A stretch of 64,000 bases of DNA from Flagellimonas sp. S3867 (GTDB lineage Bacteria; Bacteroidota; Bacteroidia; Flavobacteriales; Flavobacteriaceae), in NCBI RefSeq assembly GCF_014698935.1, contig NZ_JACVMN010000001.1, forward strand, positions 1,302,001 to 1,366,000. Direction: 5' to 3'. The position numbers and the translations under genes were made by a program. Shown in pieces: positions 53,689-62,073 of this stretch; the first letter of the stretch is position 1, and every line of letters begins with the position of its first letter. The notes below the pieces were generated by a model. That model was not told the DNA's origin. It searched no databases and saw nothing but the letters and a program-made list of their open reading frames with translations.

Positions 53689-55424
53689 TGGAAGCATTGT
53701 TAATTCATCTTTTAAAATCGTCCGGGATAATACTTCTCTTTTTGCTTTGCTATATTATTTTTTTAAGGAAGGAGACGTTTTTTAAAGGCAATCGTTGGTT
53801 TTTATTTATGGGATTGTTGATTTCGTTAGCAGCTCCTTTTATCACCATGACCAAAACGGTTATATTGGAAGCTTTACCCATTTCTGGTGTACAGGCTACG
53901 CAATCAATTTCCCCAGTCAACCTGCAGCTTGACAATTCATCTTCCAACTTATGGCTAATTGTTTTTGCAATTTATTTGATAGGTGTGGTTGTTATGGGCT
54001 TTCGATTGGCTACACAATTTTATTCCATAAAAAGGTTGTTTGTAACCGCCAAATTGCTGAAGGAACACCCTTTTTATCATGTACAGACGCAACAGAATAT
54101 TTCTCCTTTTTCATTTTTCAGATACATTTTTTACCACAAAGAGGAGTTTGACCGAGCAGAATTGGAATCCGTGATCGAACATGAAAAAGTGCATGCAAGG
54201 GAACACCACTCTTTTGATATCCTGTTGATGGAACTGGCTCTTGTTTTTCTGTGGTTTAATCCGGCGATTTGGTTTTATCGAAATGCCCTAAAGCAAAATC
54301 TAGAATTCTTGGCCGATGCCCAGAGCTGTGGCAAAGGAGAGGAAAAGAAAACATATCAATATTTAATGCTCAAACAGACCATTGGTACGCATAATCTGTT
54401 CATTGCCAATCCATTTTACAATTCATTAATCAAAAAACGAATAGTCATGTTAAATCAAATTCAATCCAAGAAAACAAACATGTTGAAGATGTGTTTTATT
54501 TTACCTGCCATTGCGTTGTTCCTGGTTAGTTTCAATACCAAAACCGAGTTTATCCTTGGCTCAGAAGACCAATTTATTGAAGACACAAAAGTGGACGACA
54601 AAACCATTGAACTTATTATTAACAAGGACACTTCGGATGAAGAATTACTAAAAATTAAAAACGACCTTGCCAAAGATGGCATTGATTTCTCTTACACGGT
54701 AGTGCATAATGTCAACAAAGAAATTATCGACATTTCACTACAATTAAGCGGCAAAAGTAGCGATGGAGAGAATTTTAGTGGAAACTACAACTCCAATTCA
54801 GATGGCCCAATAAAACCCATTTCCATTTTTTATGACAAATCCACAAACACCATCTCCTTCGGAAACTCCCAATACAATTCCATAAGCATACATTCTGATG
54901 ATGACAGCCGGGTCTGGATCAATTCTGATGATAAAAAACATGAAAACATCACCATTGTAGAAAAAGATGGTGTAAAGAAAATAATGCTGAATGGTAAAGA
55001 AATTAGCGAAGAAGAACTAGAAGAAATGAATATTAACATTGACCATGATCACAATGAAAGTGATGTTCAAATACATATTGATTCTGACAATGCCATAAAC
55101 AAAAGTGAACACAAAGAGATTAAGAAACACATATCAAGTGATAAACACATTCATGAAGAGGTAAACATCATTAAGGAAACGGATGTTCACAATGATTCAG
55201 ATGCTATCCCTGGCAGTAATGGATTGTTATTTCGAAGCAGCGATTCGAAACAAAAGCCAATTTATTTTGTAGATGGAAAAAAAGCAAAGGAAAAAGACGT
55301 AGAAAAACTCTCTCCAGATGATATCGAATCCATAAATGTTCTAAAGGGAGATGGAGCCATAAAAAAGTATGGCAAAAAAGCAAAGAATGGGGTAATTGAA
55401 ATCATTACCAAAAAGAAAAAGTAG
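53688..55424 (+). CDS. BlaR1-like M56 metallopeptidase with TonB-plug-like C-terminus
   Basis: 578 residues from the ATG at 53688 (a GTG at 53685 is in frame one codon before). The N-terminal region has four membrane helices. The zinc site is in VIEHEKVHAREHHSFD (HExxH-like HEKVH near residue 166), followed by the catalytic-side Glu region. The external part is a long hydrophilic stretch rich in Asp/Ser/His, and the end (YFVDGKKAKEKDVEKLSPDDIESINVLKGDGAIKKYG) resembles a TonB-dependent-receptor plug. Bacteroidota M56 proteins of this type likely sense envelope state and cleave the BlaI-like repressor. Confidence 0.9.
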   Translation: MEALLIHLLKSSGIILLFLLCYIIFLRKETFFKGNRWFLFMGLLISLAAPFITMTKTVILEALPISGVQATQSISPVNLQLDNSSSNLWLIVFAIYLIGVVVMGFRLATQFYSIKRLFVTAKLLKEHPFYHVQTQQNISPFSFFRYIFYHKEEFDRAELESVIEHEKVHAREHHSFDILLMELALVFLWFNPAIWFYRNALKQNLEFLADAQSCGKGEEKKTYQYLMLKQTIGTHNLFIANPFYNSLIKKRIVMLNQIQSKKTNMLKMCFILPAIALFLVSFNTKTEFILGSEDQFIEDTKVDDKTIELIINKDTSDEELLKIKNDLAKDGIDFSYTVVHNVNKEIIDISLQLSGKSSDGENFSGNYNSNSDGPIKPISIFYDKSTNTISFGNSQYNSISIHSDDDSRVWINSDDKKHENITIVEKDGVKKIMLNGKEISEEELEEMNINIDHDHNESDVQIHIDSDNAINKSEHKEIKKHISSDKHIHEEVNIIKETDVHNDSDAIPGSNGLLFRSSDSKQKPIYFVDGKKAKEKDVEKLSPDDIESINVLKGDGAIKKYGKKAKNGVIEIITKKKK

Positions 55425-55452
55425 CCCTATAAAGACATAAAAATTACAATAC

Positions 55453-55480
55453 AAACCGACCATTAAATGGTCGGTTTTTT
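55453..55480 (+). terminator. intrinsic terminator of the M56 gene
   Basis: CCGACCA / TGGTCGG stem with a TTAAA loop and flanking A/T pairs, then T6. It lies about 30 bp after the M56 stop codon. Confidence 0.88.
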
Positions 55481-55485
55481 ATTTC

Positions 55486-55795
55486 TGTCCTAAACGAAAT
55501 TGCCCAAAACTGTCATTTTTGGACCAAAACTTCCCTTGGTTTTGAGAAATTGCCTAAAAACATCCCTACAAATACTTCAGTTTATAATGTTTATTGATAT
55601 TTTAAATTACATTTTAAAACATTTCTTAAGATAGTTACATAATTTTTAAAGTCAATCTCATTTATTTACTTACAAATCTGTATTCAATTGTATTGATTTC
55701 CTTCCAAAAATTTGGAAACATGATTGTTGTCATTTTATCTTAAAAAAACGTAACCGGTTCAAAGCAATTTTTCAACCCTTAAAATCAATCAGCAC
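55486..55795. other. gene-free 310-bp stretch with near-direct repeats
   Basis: No ORF is supported. It has a near-direct repeat GAAATTGCCCAAAAC (from about 55497) and GAAATTGCCTAAAAAC (from about 55547), 50 bp apart, with a CAAAAC/GTTTTG dyad between them. It may carry the control sites for the two small ORFs that follow. Confidence 0.35.
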
Positions 55796-55861
55796 ATGAT
55801 CACAATTGTTAAGTTTTTAGTGATGTTGCTCATTCAACTCATCGCTCTAATTTTTGTCTAA
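55796..55861 (+). CDS. very small hydrophobic ORF, 21 aa
   Basis: Encodes 21 residues that are nearly all hydrophobic (MITIVKFLVMLLIQLIALIF plus Val), one Lys and one Gln, able to span the membrane once. Its stop lies 18 bp before another small ORF. Without homologues it could be a chance ORF in AT-rich DNA. Confidence 0.35.
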   Translation: MITIVKFLVMLLIQLIALIFV

Positions 55862-55879
55862 CCTTTAAAACCAAACGCC

Positions 55880-55990
55880 ATGCTTACATTATTTGGAATA
55901 CTGATTATATTATTTGGAATTGTTACCCTACTAGAATCATTGATTGGTGCAGATTTAGCCAAGCAAATGATGAACAAGTCCAAAAAATAA
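55880..55990 (+). CDS. small membrane protein, 36 aa (possible divergent TFF-family member)
   Basis: Encodes 36 residues: M-L-T-L-F-G-I-L-I-I-L-F-G-I at the start, then a second half with Glu19 and Asp25 and a basic end (MMNKSKK). The first 14 residues match copy 3 of the TFF family at M1, T3, F5, G6, I7, L8, I10, L11 and I14, but the N15 and S-V-N positions differ. It may be a distant member or a chance similarity in a hydrophobic helix. A terminator follows immediately, supporting that the region is transcribed. Confidence 0.5.
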   Translation: MLTLFGILIILFGIVTLLESLIGADLAKQMMNKSKK

Positions 55991-55996
55991 TTAAAG

Positions 55997-56023
55997 AAAA
56001 CCCGATCTTTAACCGGGTTTTTG
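55997..56023 (+). terminator. intrinsic terminator after the 36-aa ORF
   Basis: AAAACCCG / CGGGTTTT stem with a short AT loop and T-rich end, 7 bp after the stop codon. Confidence 0.8.
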
Positions 56024-56040
56024 ATTTTATGGAAGTTCTA

Positions 56041-57342
56041 TTATTCCTTACCCATTTTTTGCAGAAAAGCAATGTCTTCCTCCACCGTCAATAGAAGTAG
56101 GCTAGTGGCCGTACAGAAAACAGGACTGGTAATACAATGATGACCATTCCAACTACCGTCCTCATTTTGAATTTTCAAAATACGTCCACTCATATTATCA
56201 TACCAATCTTTCCAATCTTCGTCTTTGCTCACCAGCAAGGACTCCCCGGTTTGCAGGTAACTTAAAAACTCTTCTCCTCCATTATTGCCAAAACCATTTA
56301 GCACTTCATCCTTTTGTGCTGTTTCCTTGGCGGATTCATATACTTTGTAAGCCGTTCCATATTTCTGGGCATCGCCCGCAGCGTATCCTATTTCCTCAAG
56401 AGTTTGGGCATTAACTTCAGCATTGGACGCTATCTTGCCCTCAGCTTTTGCTTTACGAATATCTGCCTTGACTTTTCTGGCTTCTTTGGCGCTTGCTCTT
56501 ACACTTCCGCTTACCGAGTACAATATAATTCCAGCTCCGTCGTCCGTTTTTACCGACCCGTCTTCCTCATTGTAGTTTTCTTTTTGGTACTTTCTAGATC
56601 TTTCCAGAACTTCTTCGCTTACCTCTACACCTACAACTTGCGCAGCTTCCAAGGCACTATTGGCCATTCCGCTCTGCAGTACTCCTGCCCAACCAGCACC
56701 TCTCTGCTTACCGTGTTCGTCAGTTCCTTCTTGGATACGAGCAATACAAATGTCCAAGCAACGAACAATTCGTTTTTTGTCTATCCCCACCAAATCCCTG
56801 TCCAAAATGCTGGAAAGGAACTGGGCGGCCAAAACGGCTTCAATATTTGCCCCCAGTTTTGACTGTATCTGGGTATTTCTAACTTGAGTGATATATGGCT
56901 CGTCGTTTTCAGTACTTTCTATGGTTTCCAAAAGATAATCCAATGCTTTTTTAAGATTTTGGGCGTGAGTCCCCTTTTTTAGGGTTGTGCCACTCCTAAG
57001 TAAAGCCATACCCACCATAGCAGTAGTTGCGGGATCTGCTTTTACCGCTTGGGGATCTTTTATATGTTGTGCAGAATGACTACCTGCTCCATACCCTCCG
57101 TTGGGTAATTGTGCTTTCGAGAGCCATTGAAGTCCATCCCGTACCGCAAATTGAATATTCTCATCTGACTTATATCGAATAAACCCTTCAGACGATTGTT
57201 CGCCCATTACAGTCATAAATACGCAACCTTTTTCCGGTTGTAAAGTTCTTTTTGGGCCCGAAGCCATCAATGTAGTGTAAAGCACTCCGCTAATCAATAC
57301 TATAGCAGGCGCCAGCAGTAATTGCAATTTTGTCCTCATCAT
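56041..57342 (-). CDS. exported terpenoid-cyclase-fold (prenyltransferase/squalene oxidase repeat) protein
   Basis: 433 residues with an N-terminal membrane/signal helix (LLLAPAIVLISGVLYTTLMA). The body looks like an alpha/alpha toroid of the squalene-cyclase / prenyltransferase repeat type: VRDGLQWLSKAQLPNGGYGAGSHSAQH near the front and ILKIQNEDGSWNGHHCITSPVFCTATSLLLL at the back contain the QW-like repeats. No D-x-D-D cyclase acid is seen, so it is likely not a squalene-hopene cyclase. The role is unknown; exported proteins with this fold can be structural or bind other proteins. Confidence 0.75.
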   Translation of the reverse strand: MMRTKLQLLLAPAIVLISGVLYTTLMASGPKRTLQPEKGCVFMTVMGEQSSEGFIRYKSDENIQFAVRDGLQWLSKAQLPNGGYGAGSHSAQHIKDPQAVKADPATTAMVGMALLRSGTTLKKGTHAQNLKKALDYLLETIESTENDEPYITQVRNTQIQSKLGANIEAVLAAQFLSSILDRDLVGIDKKRIVRCLDICIARIQEGTDEHGKQRGAGWAGVLQSGMANSALEAAQVVGVEVSEEVLERSRKYQKENYNEEDGSVKTDDGAGIILYSVSGSVRASAKEARKVKADIRKAKAEGKIASNAEVNAQTLEEIGYAAGDAQKYGTAYKVYESAKETAQKDEVLNGFGNNGGEEFLSYLQTGESLLVSKDEDWKDWYDNMSGRILKIQNEDGSWNGHHCITSPVFCTATSLLLLTVEEDIAFLQKMGKE

Positions 57343-57565
57343 TAAAAGTTTTAATTTTTTGTTGAAGCTAGATAACAGATCATGTCAAAAAAATGAGCAT
57401 TTAGTATGGCGTACGTTCCAATGAGTATCCTCGTGCTTTTAGTGAGTGAAGAAAATCCTAAACCTCCATAACTATCTTTTTTATAAAAACTTTAGCAATT
57501 CACTTGCGCTCTGTCTTCCCTGATTTGATTATTTTACATTTTTGTAACAAATCAAACTTAAAAAA

Positions 57566-59344
57566 GTGAAAAAAATAACAATTTTACTTATTGCAATTGT
57601 TTCCTTGCATGCCTGCAAGCAGGAACCCAAAAAAGAAGAAACCCCAAATCTTAGTGCGGATTTTGCAACACTTCTAAACAATTATTATGAGGATGGTCTA
57701 AAATTGAATCCTATCAATGCTACCACTGCAGGGGATCATCGCTACGACGATGTTTTTACCAATCAACTATCCGACGAACATATAGCCAAAGCCAAGGCCC
57801 ATTTTGAAGGGTACAAAAACAAATTGAACACTTTTCCAGATGAAAGTCTTACGGAAAGTGAGCAAATGAGCAAAGCCATCCTAGAATGGCAATGCGATAT
57901 CAATTTGAACGAATTCAACCATAATGCCAATCTTACTCCAATCGACCAAATGTGGTCTCCCAACCTATTCATGGGACAATTGGCAAGTGGTTCTAGCGCT
58001 CAACCCTTTGAAACTGTTGAGGATTATCAAAAATGGATGAAACGTGTAGATGGTTACTTGGAGTGGCTGTCGAGTGCCCAAGCTAAGATGAAAGAAGGTA
58101 TTGAAAAAGGACATGTTCTTCCAAAATCATTGATCAAAAAAGTATTGCCACAACTTGAATCATTAACGGTTAAAGAGTTGGACAAACATCTCTTCTATAC
58201 CCCTATAAAAAACATACCCGATAGTTTTTCCGAAGAGGAAAAATCGCAGCTTACAGCCGCCTATCAAAGCATGGTGAACGACAAAATTGTTCCTGCTTAC
58301 GAAAAACTGCACGCTTTCATGGCCAACGAATATATGGATGCTGGCAGGGAATCAAGTGGTATTCAAGGAGAACCCAACGGAGATGCCTATTATGCACATC
58401 AAATAAAAAAGTATACCACTACCGACATGACGGCAGCAGAAATTCATGAATTGGGATTGAGTGAAGTGGCCCGGATTCGTTCCGAAATGGAAAAAATCAA
58501 AGAGCAGGTTGGTTTTAAGGGAGATTTAAAAGCTTTCTTTGATTATGTAAGAGGTAATAAAGAGCTAATGCCATTTACCGACCCTCAGCAGGTTATTGAT
58601 AATTTCAATGCCATACATAATCGGATGAAACCTCAAATTGAAAAGCTTTTCGACGTAAAACCAAAGACTCCTTTTGAAGTGAGACGTACCGAAGCTTTTC
58701 GGGAAAATTCTGCAAGTGCAGAATACAACCCAGGTTCATTGGATGGTACCCGTCCAGGAATATTTTACACGCCCATTCCAGAAGTAACCAAATACAATAC
58801 GTATTCGGACGAATCTTTGTTTTTGCATGAAGCCATACCAGGGCATCACTATCAAATTTCATTGACTCAAGAAAATGAGGAATTGCCAAAATTCAGAAAA
58901 ACATTATGGTATAGTGGATATGGTGAAGGATGGGCACTTTATAGTGAATCTTTGGGAACAGAATTAGGTCTGTATACCGATCCTTATCAGTTATTTGGCA
59001 TGTTGGGCGCAGAAATGCACCGAGCCGTTAGATTGGTTGTTGATACTGGTTTGCATTCCAAAGGATGGACCAGGGAGCAGGCCATTCAATACTCATTGGA
59101 TAATGAGGCCGAGTCTGAAGCTTCCATCATTTCTGAAATAGAACGTTATATGGCCAACCCGGGACAAGCATTGTCATATAAAATAGGACAGCTCAAAATT
59201 CGGGAATTGCGCAAAAAAGCGGAAGATGCTTTGGGTGATACGTTTGATATCCGTCAATTTCATAATCAGGTTTTGGAAACTGGTTGCGTTCCACTAGCAT
59301 TGTTGGAAAACAAAATTGACAATTGGATCAAAGAAAATAGTTAA
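57566..59344 (+). CDS. DUF885-family lipoprotein (putative metallopeptidase)
   Basis: 592 residues, signal MKKITILLIAIVSLHAC with lipobox LHAC. The DUF885 zinc-peptidase-like site is HEAIPGHHYQISLT (about residue 420), with the downstream Glu in EGWALYSESLGTELG. Sequences of this kind are remote relatives of M32-type peptidases. It should hydrolyse peptides in the envelope; substrate unknown. A strong terminator follows. Confidence 0.88.
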   Translation: MKKITILLIAIVSLHACKQEPKKEETPNLSADFATLLNNYYEDGLKLNPINATTAGDHRYDDVFTNQLSDEHIAKAKAHFEGYKNKLNTFPDESLTESEQMSKAILEWQCDINLNEFNHNANLTPIDQMWSPNLFMGQLASGSSAQPFETVEDYQKWMKRVDGYLEWLSSAQAKMKEGIEKGHVLPKSLIKKVLPQLESLTVKELDKHLFYTPIKNIPDSFSEEEKSQLTAAYQSMVNDKIVPAYEKLHAFMANEYMDAGRESSGIQGEPNGDAYYAHQIKKYTTTDMTAAEIHELGLSEVARIRSEMEKIKEQVGFKGDLKAFFDYVRGNKELMPFTDPQQVIDNFNAIHNRMKPQIEKLFDVKPKTPFEVRRTEAFRENSASAEYNPGSLDGTRPGIFYTPIPEVTKYNTYSDESLFLHEAIPGHHYQISLTQENEELPKFRKTLWYSGYGEGWALYSESLGTELGLYTDPYQLFGMLGAEMHRAVRLVVDTGLHSKGWTREQAIQYSLDNEAESEASIISEIERYMANPGQALSYKIGQLKIRELRKKAEDALGDTFDIRQFHNQVLETGCVPLALLENKIDNWIKENS

Positions 59345-59354
59345 CTACAACTAC

Positions 59355-59382
59355 GGGCCGCTTAAAGCGGCCCTTTTCTTTT
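59355..59382 (+). terminator. intrinsic terminator of the DUF885 gene
   Basis: Stem GGGCCGCTT / AAGCGGCCC (59355-59373) followed by TTTTCTTTT. It begins 11 bp after the stop codon at 59344. Confidence 0.88.
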
Positions 59383-59408
59383 CAATATTTTTAAGCTAAA
59401 ACTTTGGT

Positions 59409-59416
59409 TATCTTTG
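59409..59416 (+). promoter_or_regulatory. -7 promoter element of the 47-aa gene
   Basis: TATCTTTG, 21 bp before the ATG at 59438, directly after the DUF885 terminator. Confidence 0.5.
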
Positions 59417-59437
59417 CATTGACCAACTACAAAAGTT

Positions 59438-59581
59438 ATGTTCTATAAAATCTTGGCAAAAGTCAACAAGGTCATTCTTCCTTCGTACACCAAACGCCAA
59501 TTGGACCTTTCCAGTGCATCCAAATTACAGTTGGCAATAATCGGCTGGCGCTATTTTGTCACGACAAGGGCATTGGATTAG
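59438..59581 (+). CDS. small basic protein, 47 aa
   Basis: Encodes MFYKILAKVNKVILPSYTKR followed by QLDLSSASKLQLAIIGWRYFV and the ending TTRALD. It is short, basic and helical. From memory, Flavobacteriaceae genomes carry a conserved 45-50-residue protein with the pattern K-x-N-K-x-L-L-P-S-(F/Y)-T-K and ending V-T-T-R-A-L-D, often misnamed SsrA-binding protein; this fits it. It has its own -7 box and its stop codon overlaps the last codons of apt (convergent) by 4 bp. Function unknown. Confidence 0.75.
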   Translation: MFYKILAKVNKVILPSYTKRQLDLSSASKLQLAIIGWRYFVTTRALD

Positions 59582-60090
59582 TATTGAAGTAGTGATTTTA
59601 TCTCACGCCCTTTAAGCATATCCACTCCATTCAAAAAGGTAAGTTGTACTAAAAAATTGCATTGCACCACTTCACCGCCTAATTTTTCGACCAATTTGCA
59701 TACAGCAGCTGCCGTTCCTCCCGTAGCCAATACATCATCGTGTATCAAAACTTTTTCGCCGGGTTCTATAGCATCTGTGTGAATTTCCAAAATGCCCTCG
59801 CCATACTCCAAAGCATAAGGTTCAGAAACGGTTTTATAAGGTAACTTCCCTTTTTTACGAACTGGAACAAAACCTGCATTAAGTTTTGATGCCAGCATTG
59901 GGGCAAAAATAAACCCCCTACTGTCTACCCCAACAACTTTATCTATCTGCTTGCCCTCAACCAGTTCGAACAGCGCATTGCTTGTTGCATTCAATACTTG
60001 TGGATTATTTAAAAGGGGGGTAATATCCTTGAAAATGATTCCGGGTTTGGGAAAGTCAGTTACATCCCGGACGAAAGCTTTAAAATCCAT
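59578..60090 (-). CDS. apt: adenine phosphoribosyltransferase
   Basis: 170 residues, the usual Apt length. The PRPP-binding VLIHDDVLATGGTAAAV is complete; VGVDSRGFIFAPMLASKL and VPVRKKGKLPYKT are family features. It makes AMP from adenine and PRPP (purine salvage). Its 3' end overlaps the convergent 47-aa gene by 4 bp. Confidence 0.95.
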   Translation of the reverse strand: MDFKAFVRDVTDFPKPGIIFKDITPLLNNPQVLNATSNALFELVEGKQIDKVVGVDSRGFIFAPMLASKLNAGFVPVRKKGKLPYKTVSEPYALEYGEGILEIHTDAIEPGEKVLIHDDVLATGGTAAAVCKLVEKLGGEVVQCNFLVQLTFLNGVDMLKGREIKSLLQY

Positions 60091-60112
60091 AGATTTTTTG
60101 GATGAGGTGGTT

Positions 60113-60142
60113 TTGTTGTAAAGTTAAAAAGAAATATATTTG
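60113..60142 (+). promoter_or_regulatory. tRNA-Arg promoter (TTG-N19-TAnnTTTG)
   Basis: TTG at 60113-60115, then exactly 19 bp, then TATATTTG at 60135-60142, which ends 14 bp before the tRNA. This is the best match to the flavobacterial promoter consensus in the window. Confidence 0.75.
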
Positions 60143-60156
60143 CACCCCATTAAAAA

Positions 60157-60230
60157 GGCCGCGTGGCGCAACTGAATAGCGCATCTGATTACGGCTCAGA
60201 AGGTTGCAGGTTTGAATCCTGCCGCGGTCA
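60157..60230 (+). tRNA. tRNA-Arg (anticodon ACG)
   Basis: The 74-nt cloverleaf folds fully: acceptor stem GGCCGCG / CGCGGTC (one G-U pair), D stem GCGC/GCGC, anticodon stem TCTGA/TCAGA with loop TTACGGC (anticodon ACG, read as ICG, decoding CGU, CGC and CGA), T stem GCAGG/CCTGC with loop TTTGAAT, and discriminator A. The CCA end is not encoded. A clean promoter precedes and a perfect 16-bp inverted repeat follows. Confidence 0.95.
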
Positions 60231-60563
60231 CTCAGGATTATCATCTAAATTCGAAAAGTCTGTAAATCAATGATTTACAGACTTTTCCATTTTTGCCAAA
60301 TCCATCTGATATCATATAAAACCGTGCAATTCGGCGGACGATTCGGTGCCCACTTTTCAGAATCCACTAAAACAATGTGCAATAAGTGTTAAAGGGCCGG
60401 GGCGATGGTTTTTAAACGGAAAGTTATTTGAAATTCAGTAACCTAAAGTTTGGAAACAATGCATCAATGTTTCAAGATTCACGGAAAATCCTCGATCACG
60501 GTTTGGCTTCTTTTTTAAACTTCTAGATTTGGTTCTAGTTAGTGATACTTCATTCATCAACTG
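60231..60563. other. gene-poor stretch after tRNA-Arg
   Basis: Apart from the 16-bp hairpin (60254-60286) no ORF or RNA is supported. The segment 60315-60415 looks more GC-rich than its flanks and could be a remnant of a mobile element, but no inverted terminal repeats or transposase reading frame are seen. Confidence 0.4.
60254..60286 (+). terminator. perfect 16-bp hairpin after tRNA-Arg
   Basis: AAAAGTCTGTAAATCA, one A, then its exact complement. The T-run after the second arm is weak (TTTT inside the stem, then CC). It may end tRNA transcription or mark a recombination site. Confidence 0.65.
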
Positions 60564-61604
60564 CTAAACAAGCGCTGTTTTCACTCTAACAGTTTCAAAA
60601 CCTTCGATAATTTCATGAAGCAACATTTTTTTTGCATTTCTATCTTCAAAAACTTCTCGCATGTTTTTGACAATGCCATAAGGAATGTTTCTTAGTTCAA
60701 GATTAGAAACCCAATGCCTCGATGTTTTTTGGACTATACATTCACTAATTTTACTGTTTAAAGCTTCTCTTTTAGATACTCGTTGGGCATTCGTTCCAAA
60801 CTCATCAAATTCTATTCTTAAAAGACTACATAAGTTTTCAAATTGCTTATCAGAACCAATGGCCAAAACGAGTAATTTACCATCTCTTGTAATATACATA
60901 TCTCCATATGGTGCAATGTTGGGATGCTGGGTTCCCATAGGTTGTGGAATATGCTCTTCCATTAACCAGTTAGTGGCTTGATTTGCCAATGACGCTAAAG
61001 CACTCTCGTAGAGTGAAACTTTGATATGTTTTCCTTTACCTGTGTTTAACTTGTTAATAATTGCACATAGAATAGCTTCTTTTAAATGGTGGGCGGCAAG
61101 TATATCAATTAAAGCAACTGGCATTTTTACAGGGTTTCTATTTGGTTCACCGTTCATAAACATAAACCCGGTTTCAGCCTGTAATACAACATCAAATGCC
61201 GGTCTTGATTGGTCATCACCAAATCCTGTAAGTTCTGCATAAATGAGAGATGGATTGTATTGTTTCAAATCATCATAACCCAATTTAAGTTTTCTGGAAG
61301 TACTTGGTTTATAGTTGGTTATGACAATGTCAGCATCCTTTATATGATCAATTAAGATCTTATAGTCTAAGATATCCGTAATATTAAGTAATAGGCTCTC
61401 TTTCGAGAAATTTGCAGCACAATAATAAGCAGAGATAGATCTTTCTTTGGATTCAGTTGGGAGTTTCCATGTTCTTGTAACATCTCCATTAGTAAGTTTG
61501 TTTTCTATTTTAATAACTTTAGCACCTAATTCCGCAAAGAAAGTCCCTGTTAAAGGACCAGCCAAAACGCTAGCCAGTTCTACTATTTTTAAGTTTTTAA
61601 ACAT
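60564..61604 (-). CDS. CaiB/BaiF-family (class III) CoA-transferase
   Basis: 346 residues. Front: LKIVELASVLAGPLTGTFFAELGAKVIKIEN is the standard CoA-binding beginning; the catalytic Asp is D138 in RPAFDVVLQAETGFMFMNG, the Asp that forms the acyl-aspartyl intermediate in formyl-CoA transferase; VSLYESALASLANQA follows. It is slightly shorter than many family members (about 400). It moves CoA between an unknown pair of acids in the cytoplasm. It is isolated, upstream of a long gene-free stretch with a palindromic site at 61711. Confidence 0.9.
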   Translation of the reverse strand: MFKNLKIVELASVLAGPLTGTFFAELGAKVIKIENKLTNGDVTRTWKLPTESKERSISAYYCAANFSKESLLLNITDILDYKILIDHIKDADIVITNYKPSTSRKLKLGYDDLKQYNPSLIYAELTGFGDDQSRPAFDVVLQAETGFMFMNGEPNRNPVKMPVALIDILAAHHLKEAILCAIINKLNTGKGKHIKVSLYESALASLANQATNWLMEEHIPQPMGTQHPNIAPYGDMYITRDGKLLVLAIGSDKQFENLCSLLRIEFDEFGTNAQRVSKREALNSKISECIVQKTSRHWVSNLELRNIPYGIVKNMREVFEDRNAKKMLLHEIIEGFETVRVKTALV

Positions 61605-61710
61605 AAGATGATTTCTAAAAGAAGATTTTATTTATTCTGTAGAAAAACCATGATTGTCTTCTGTATTCATAGATTCTTCCTTTTGTTACATTAATGACCA
61701 CCAACTTGTT

Positions 61711-61737
61711 TATATAGATGTAAAGTACATCTATATA
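61711..61737. promoter_or_regulatory. perfect 12-bp palindromic operator-like site
   Basis: TATATAGATGTA, three bases (AAG), then TACATCTATATA. It lies 107 bp upstream of the CoA-transferase start. The symmetry is what a dimeric repressor or activator would use. Confidence 0.5.
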
Positions 61738-62065
61738 GACTCAAAAAATAATAAAATCGATGTAGTGAATCATCGTTTATTTGAACTTTAACCACTTTGC
61801 AATTATAGTCCGTTCATTCAGTCGGCTTGTTTTATCAAACAATCCCTCCGGTTTCCTAATGCTTTAATTTCATCGGAATTAGACATTGGGACAATAGGAA
61901 AACTACCTTATTAAAGAGGTCCATAAAACGGCCTTGAATAGAAACGCCTAAAAAACACGCTAATAATCCAATTCCAACTTATGCCAGTTACCTATATTAT
62001 ATATCTTAAAATATTGAATATCAGTATTTAACATATAATTGGGGGTATGTTACACAAATTACGGG

Positions 62066-62073
62066 TATCTTTG
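62066..62073 (+). promoter_or_regulatory. -7 promoter element of the desaturase
   Basis: TATCTTTG overlapped by a CACAAA-N11-TTTGTG dyad. A TTG about 24 bp upstream is a possible -33 element. It implies a long leader before the desaturase. Confidence 0.45.

Noticed and set aside
60300..60480. insertion-sequence remnant
   Set aside because: The segment looks compositionally different, but no terminal repeats, target duplication or transposase fragment can be read.
61818..61886. 22-aa minus-strand ORF (MSNSDEIKALGNRRDCLIKQ...)
   Set aside because: Protein-like composition, but no promoter, no start context and no paralogue; could be a gene remnant but cannot be supported.
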